A stretch of 6,729 nt of DNA from Alphaproteobacteria bacterium (lineage in GTDB: Bacteria > Pseudomonadota > Alphaproteobacteria > Acetobacterales > Acetobacteraceae): contig JAAFHD010000204.1 in NCBI GenBank assembly GCA_013298245.1, positions 1 through 6,729 of the forward strand, written 5' to 3'. How positions within the stretch are numbered: the stretch's first letter is position 1; each line of letters starts with the position of its first letter. The notes under the pieces are model-generated. The model was not told the DNA's origin. It was given only the letters and a program-made list of their open reading frames with translations, and did no database searches. Shown in pieces: positions 5,997-6,729 of this stretch. The translations under genes were made by a program, and so were the position numbers.

Positions 5997-6524
5997 ATGA
6001 ACGAACGCATCGCGCGGCGGGGGCTGCCGTTGATGCTGGCACTGGGCCTGGCGGCCTGTGGAGGGCCTGCGCGGCCGCCGCGCATCGCCGGCGTGCCGGA
6101 ATATTCAGACCGTGATGGCGGGCTGTCCTGCGTGCCGTTTGCGCGTGCACGCAGCGGCATCGCGCTGCGCGGTGATGCCTGGCAGTGGTGGGATGCGGCG
6201 GCCGGCGTCTATGCGCGTGGCGGGCGGCCGATGCCGGGGAACGTGCTGGTGTTCGGCCGCACGCGGCGGCTGCCGCAGGGGCATCTTTCGGTGGTGCGGC
6301 GCGTGGTGGGGCCGCGCGAAATCCGGGTGGATCATGCGAATTGGGCGTCGGGCGGCAGCGGCGCGCGGGGACGCGTGGCGGAGGACCAGCCGGTGTTCGA
6401 CGTGTCCGACCGCAATGACTGGACGGCGGTGCGGGTGTGGTATCCGCCGATCCAGGATGTGGGGAATACGGTGTTTTCGACGCATGGGTTTATTGCGCCG
6501 AGGTTGTTGGTGGCGGGGCGTTAG
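5997..6524 (+). CDS. CHAP-domain lipoprotein, putative peptidoglycan amidase/endopeptidase
   Basis: 175-residue predicted lipoprotein. The N-terminus has arginines (R4, R7, R8), a hydrophobic stretch (9-20) and a lipobox LAAC with Cys21 as the lipidated residue, so the mature protein should be anchored in the envelope, facing the periplasm. Residues about 38-150 look like a CHAP domain (NlpC/P60-like cysteine peptidase fold): catalytic Cys45 in LSCVPFAR, His96 in QGHLSVV, and Asn115 in VDHANW as the likely third residue. CHAP enzymes usually cut amide bonds in peptidoglycan stem peptides or cross-bridges; the exact bond here cannot be told. I chose ATG 5997 because it gives a proper signal peptide and has GGGGG 7 nt upstream; an in-frame ATG at 5916 falls inside the candidate -35 element and would bury the signal peptide. 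The last ~30 codons favour G-ending codons (TTG, GGG, GTG) more than neighbouring genes. Its TAG overlaps the stop of the opposing gene. Confidence 0.85.
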   Translation: MNERIARRGLPLMLALGLAACGGPARPPRIAGVPEYSDRDGGLSCVPFARARSGIALRGDAWQWWDAAAGVYARGGRPMPGNVLVFGRTRRLPQGHLSVVRRVVGPREIRVDHANWASGGSGARGRVAEDQPVFDVSDRNDWTAVRVWYPPIQDVGNTVFSTHGFIAPRLLVAGR

Positions 6525-6729
6525 GTCGGCACCAGCATCTGCCGCAGCACCTCGCCCTCCGCCAGGCGGTCAAACCCGGCATTCAGCCCATCCAACCCGA
6601 CGCGACCTTGGCGCAGCCTTTCCACCGGCAGTTTTCCGCGCCGATACATCTCCAGGAAACGCGGAATATCCCTGGGCGGCACGCAGCTGCCCATGTAGCT
6701 GCCGCGCACCGCTTTCTCATCGCTGACCC
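6521..6729 (-). CDS. Zinc-type alcohol dehydrogenase, C-terminal fragment (gene continues beyond right edge)
   Basis: Only the last ~69 residues are inside the window; the N-terminus with the zinc ligands and the catalytic core lies to the right. The frame is open to the edge, reading VSDEKAVRGSYMGS and then PPRDIPRFLEMYRRGKLPVERL in two adjoining stretches, followed by a LDGLNAGFDRLAEGEVLR segment. This closely resembles the C-terminal end of medium-chain zinc-dependent dehydrogenases of the class III / NDMA-dependent alcohol dehydrogenase type: a G-S-x-x-G strand, the DIP-R helix start, then the 'I/L-N-x-A/G-F-D' helix near the end. Substrate cannot be assigned from this part. A GTG at 6707-6709 is not a real start because the homologous sequence continues upstream. 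The TAA shares bases with the TAG of the CHAP gene, leaving no room for a terminator between the two. Confidence 0.8.
   Translation of the reverse strand, partial: VSDEKAVRGSYMGSCVPPRDIPRFLEMYRRGKLPVERLRQGRVGLDGLNAGFDRLAEGEVLRQMLVPT

Noticed and set aside
5228..6160. 310-codon minus-strand frame across the kinase end and CHAP start
   Set aside because: Ser/Pro/Arg-rich shadow that would cross the promoter and leader of the CHAP gene; no family resemblance.
6058..6726. 222-codon plus-strand frame overlapping the CHAP and dehydrogenase genes
   Set aside because: Arg/Cys/Gly-rich out-of-frame reading of the CHAP gene; the in-frame CHAP motifs and the opposing dehydrogenase end explain the region.

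Overview
This is a GC-rich window (no formal count made; G/C-dominated third codon positions throughout) that looks like ordinary chromosome of an alphaproteobacterium. I would guess Acetobacteraceae/Rhodospirillales (Roseomonas-like) from the character of the proteins, but that is an inference from protein style, not a search. Six coding regions are supported and they fill almost all of the sequence. There is no sign of mobile elements, CRISPR arrays, tRNA or rRNA.

Layout. (1) 2-1612 (+): the C-terminal ~536 residues of an ABC-F ATPase of the Uup type, cut by the left edge. (2) A 48-bp convergent gap holding a GC hairpin. (3) A three-gene minus-strand run, transcribed right to left: a small RMF/CrpP-like protein (3646-3392), the methionine-salvage enolase-phosphatase MtnC (3390-2704) and the Mg2+/Co2+ channel CorA (2644-1661). 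The first two are tightly coupled: the stop and the preferred mtnC start lie in TGAGATG. (4) An 85-bp divergent intergenic region. (5) 3732-5888 (+): a membrane-bound hybrid histidine kinase with a periplasmic PDC/dCache-like sensor, HisKA, HATPase and a C-terminal receiver domain, with no partner regulator in view. (6) A 108-bp gap with a perfect TTGACA -35 element and a hairpin that places the Shine-Dalgarno sequence in its loop. (7) 5997-6524 (+): a CHAP-domain lipoprotein, probably a cell-wall hydrolase. (8) 6521-6729 (-): the C-terminal end of a zinc-type alcohol dehydrogenase, running off the right edge, whose stop overlaps the CHAP stop by four bases.

How the genes fit together. Most are housekeeping or envelope functions without an obvious common pathway. 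The minus-strand cluster pairs a possible ribosome-hibernation factor with a sulfur-salvage enzyme that needs Mg2+ and with a Mg2+ channel, which could be a starvation or Mg2+ response group, but this is inference. I do not see a clearly new multi-gene system. The points most worth a second look are the acidic-N-terminus RMF-like protein and its coupling to mtnC, the start-codon hairpin of the CHAP lipoprotein, and the orphan hybrid kinase divergent from the RMF-like gene.
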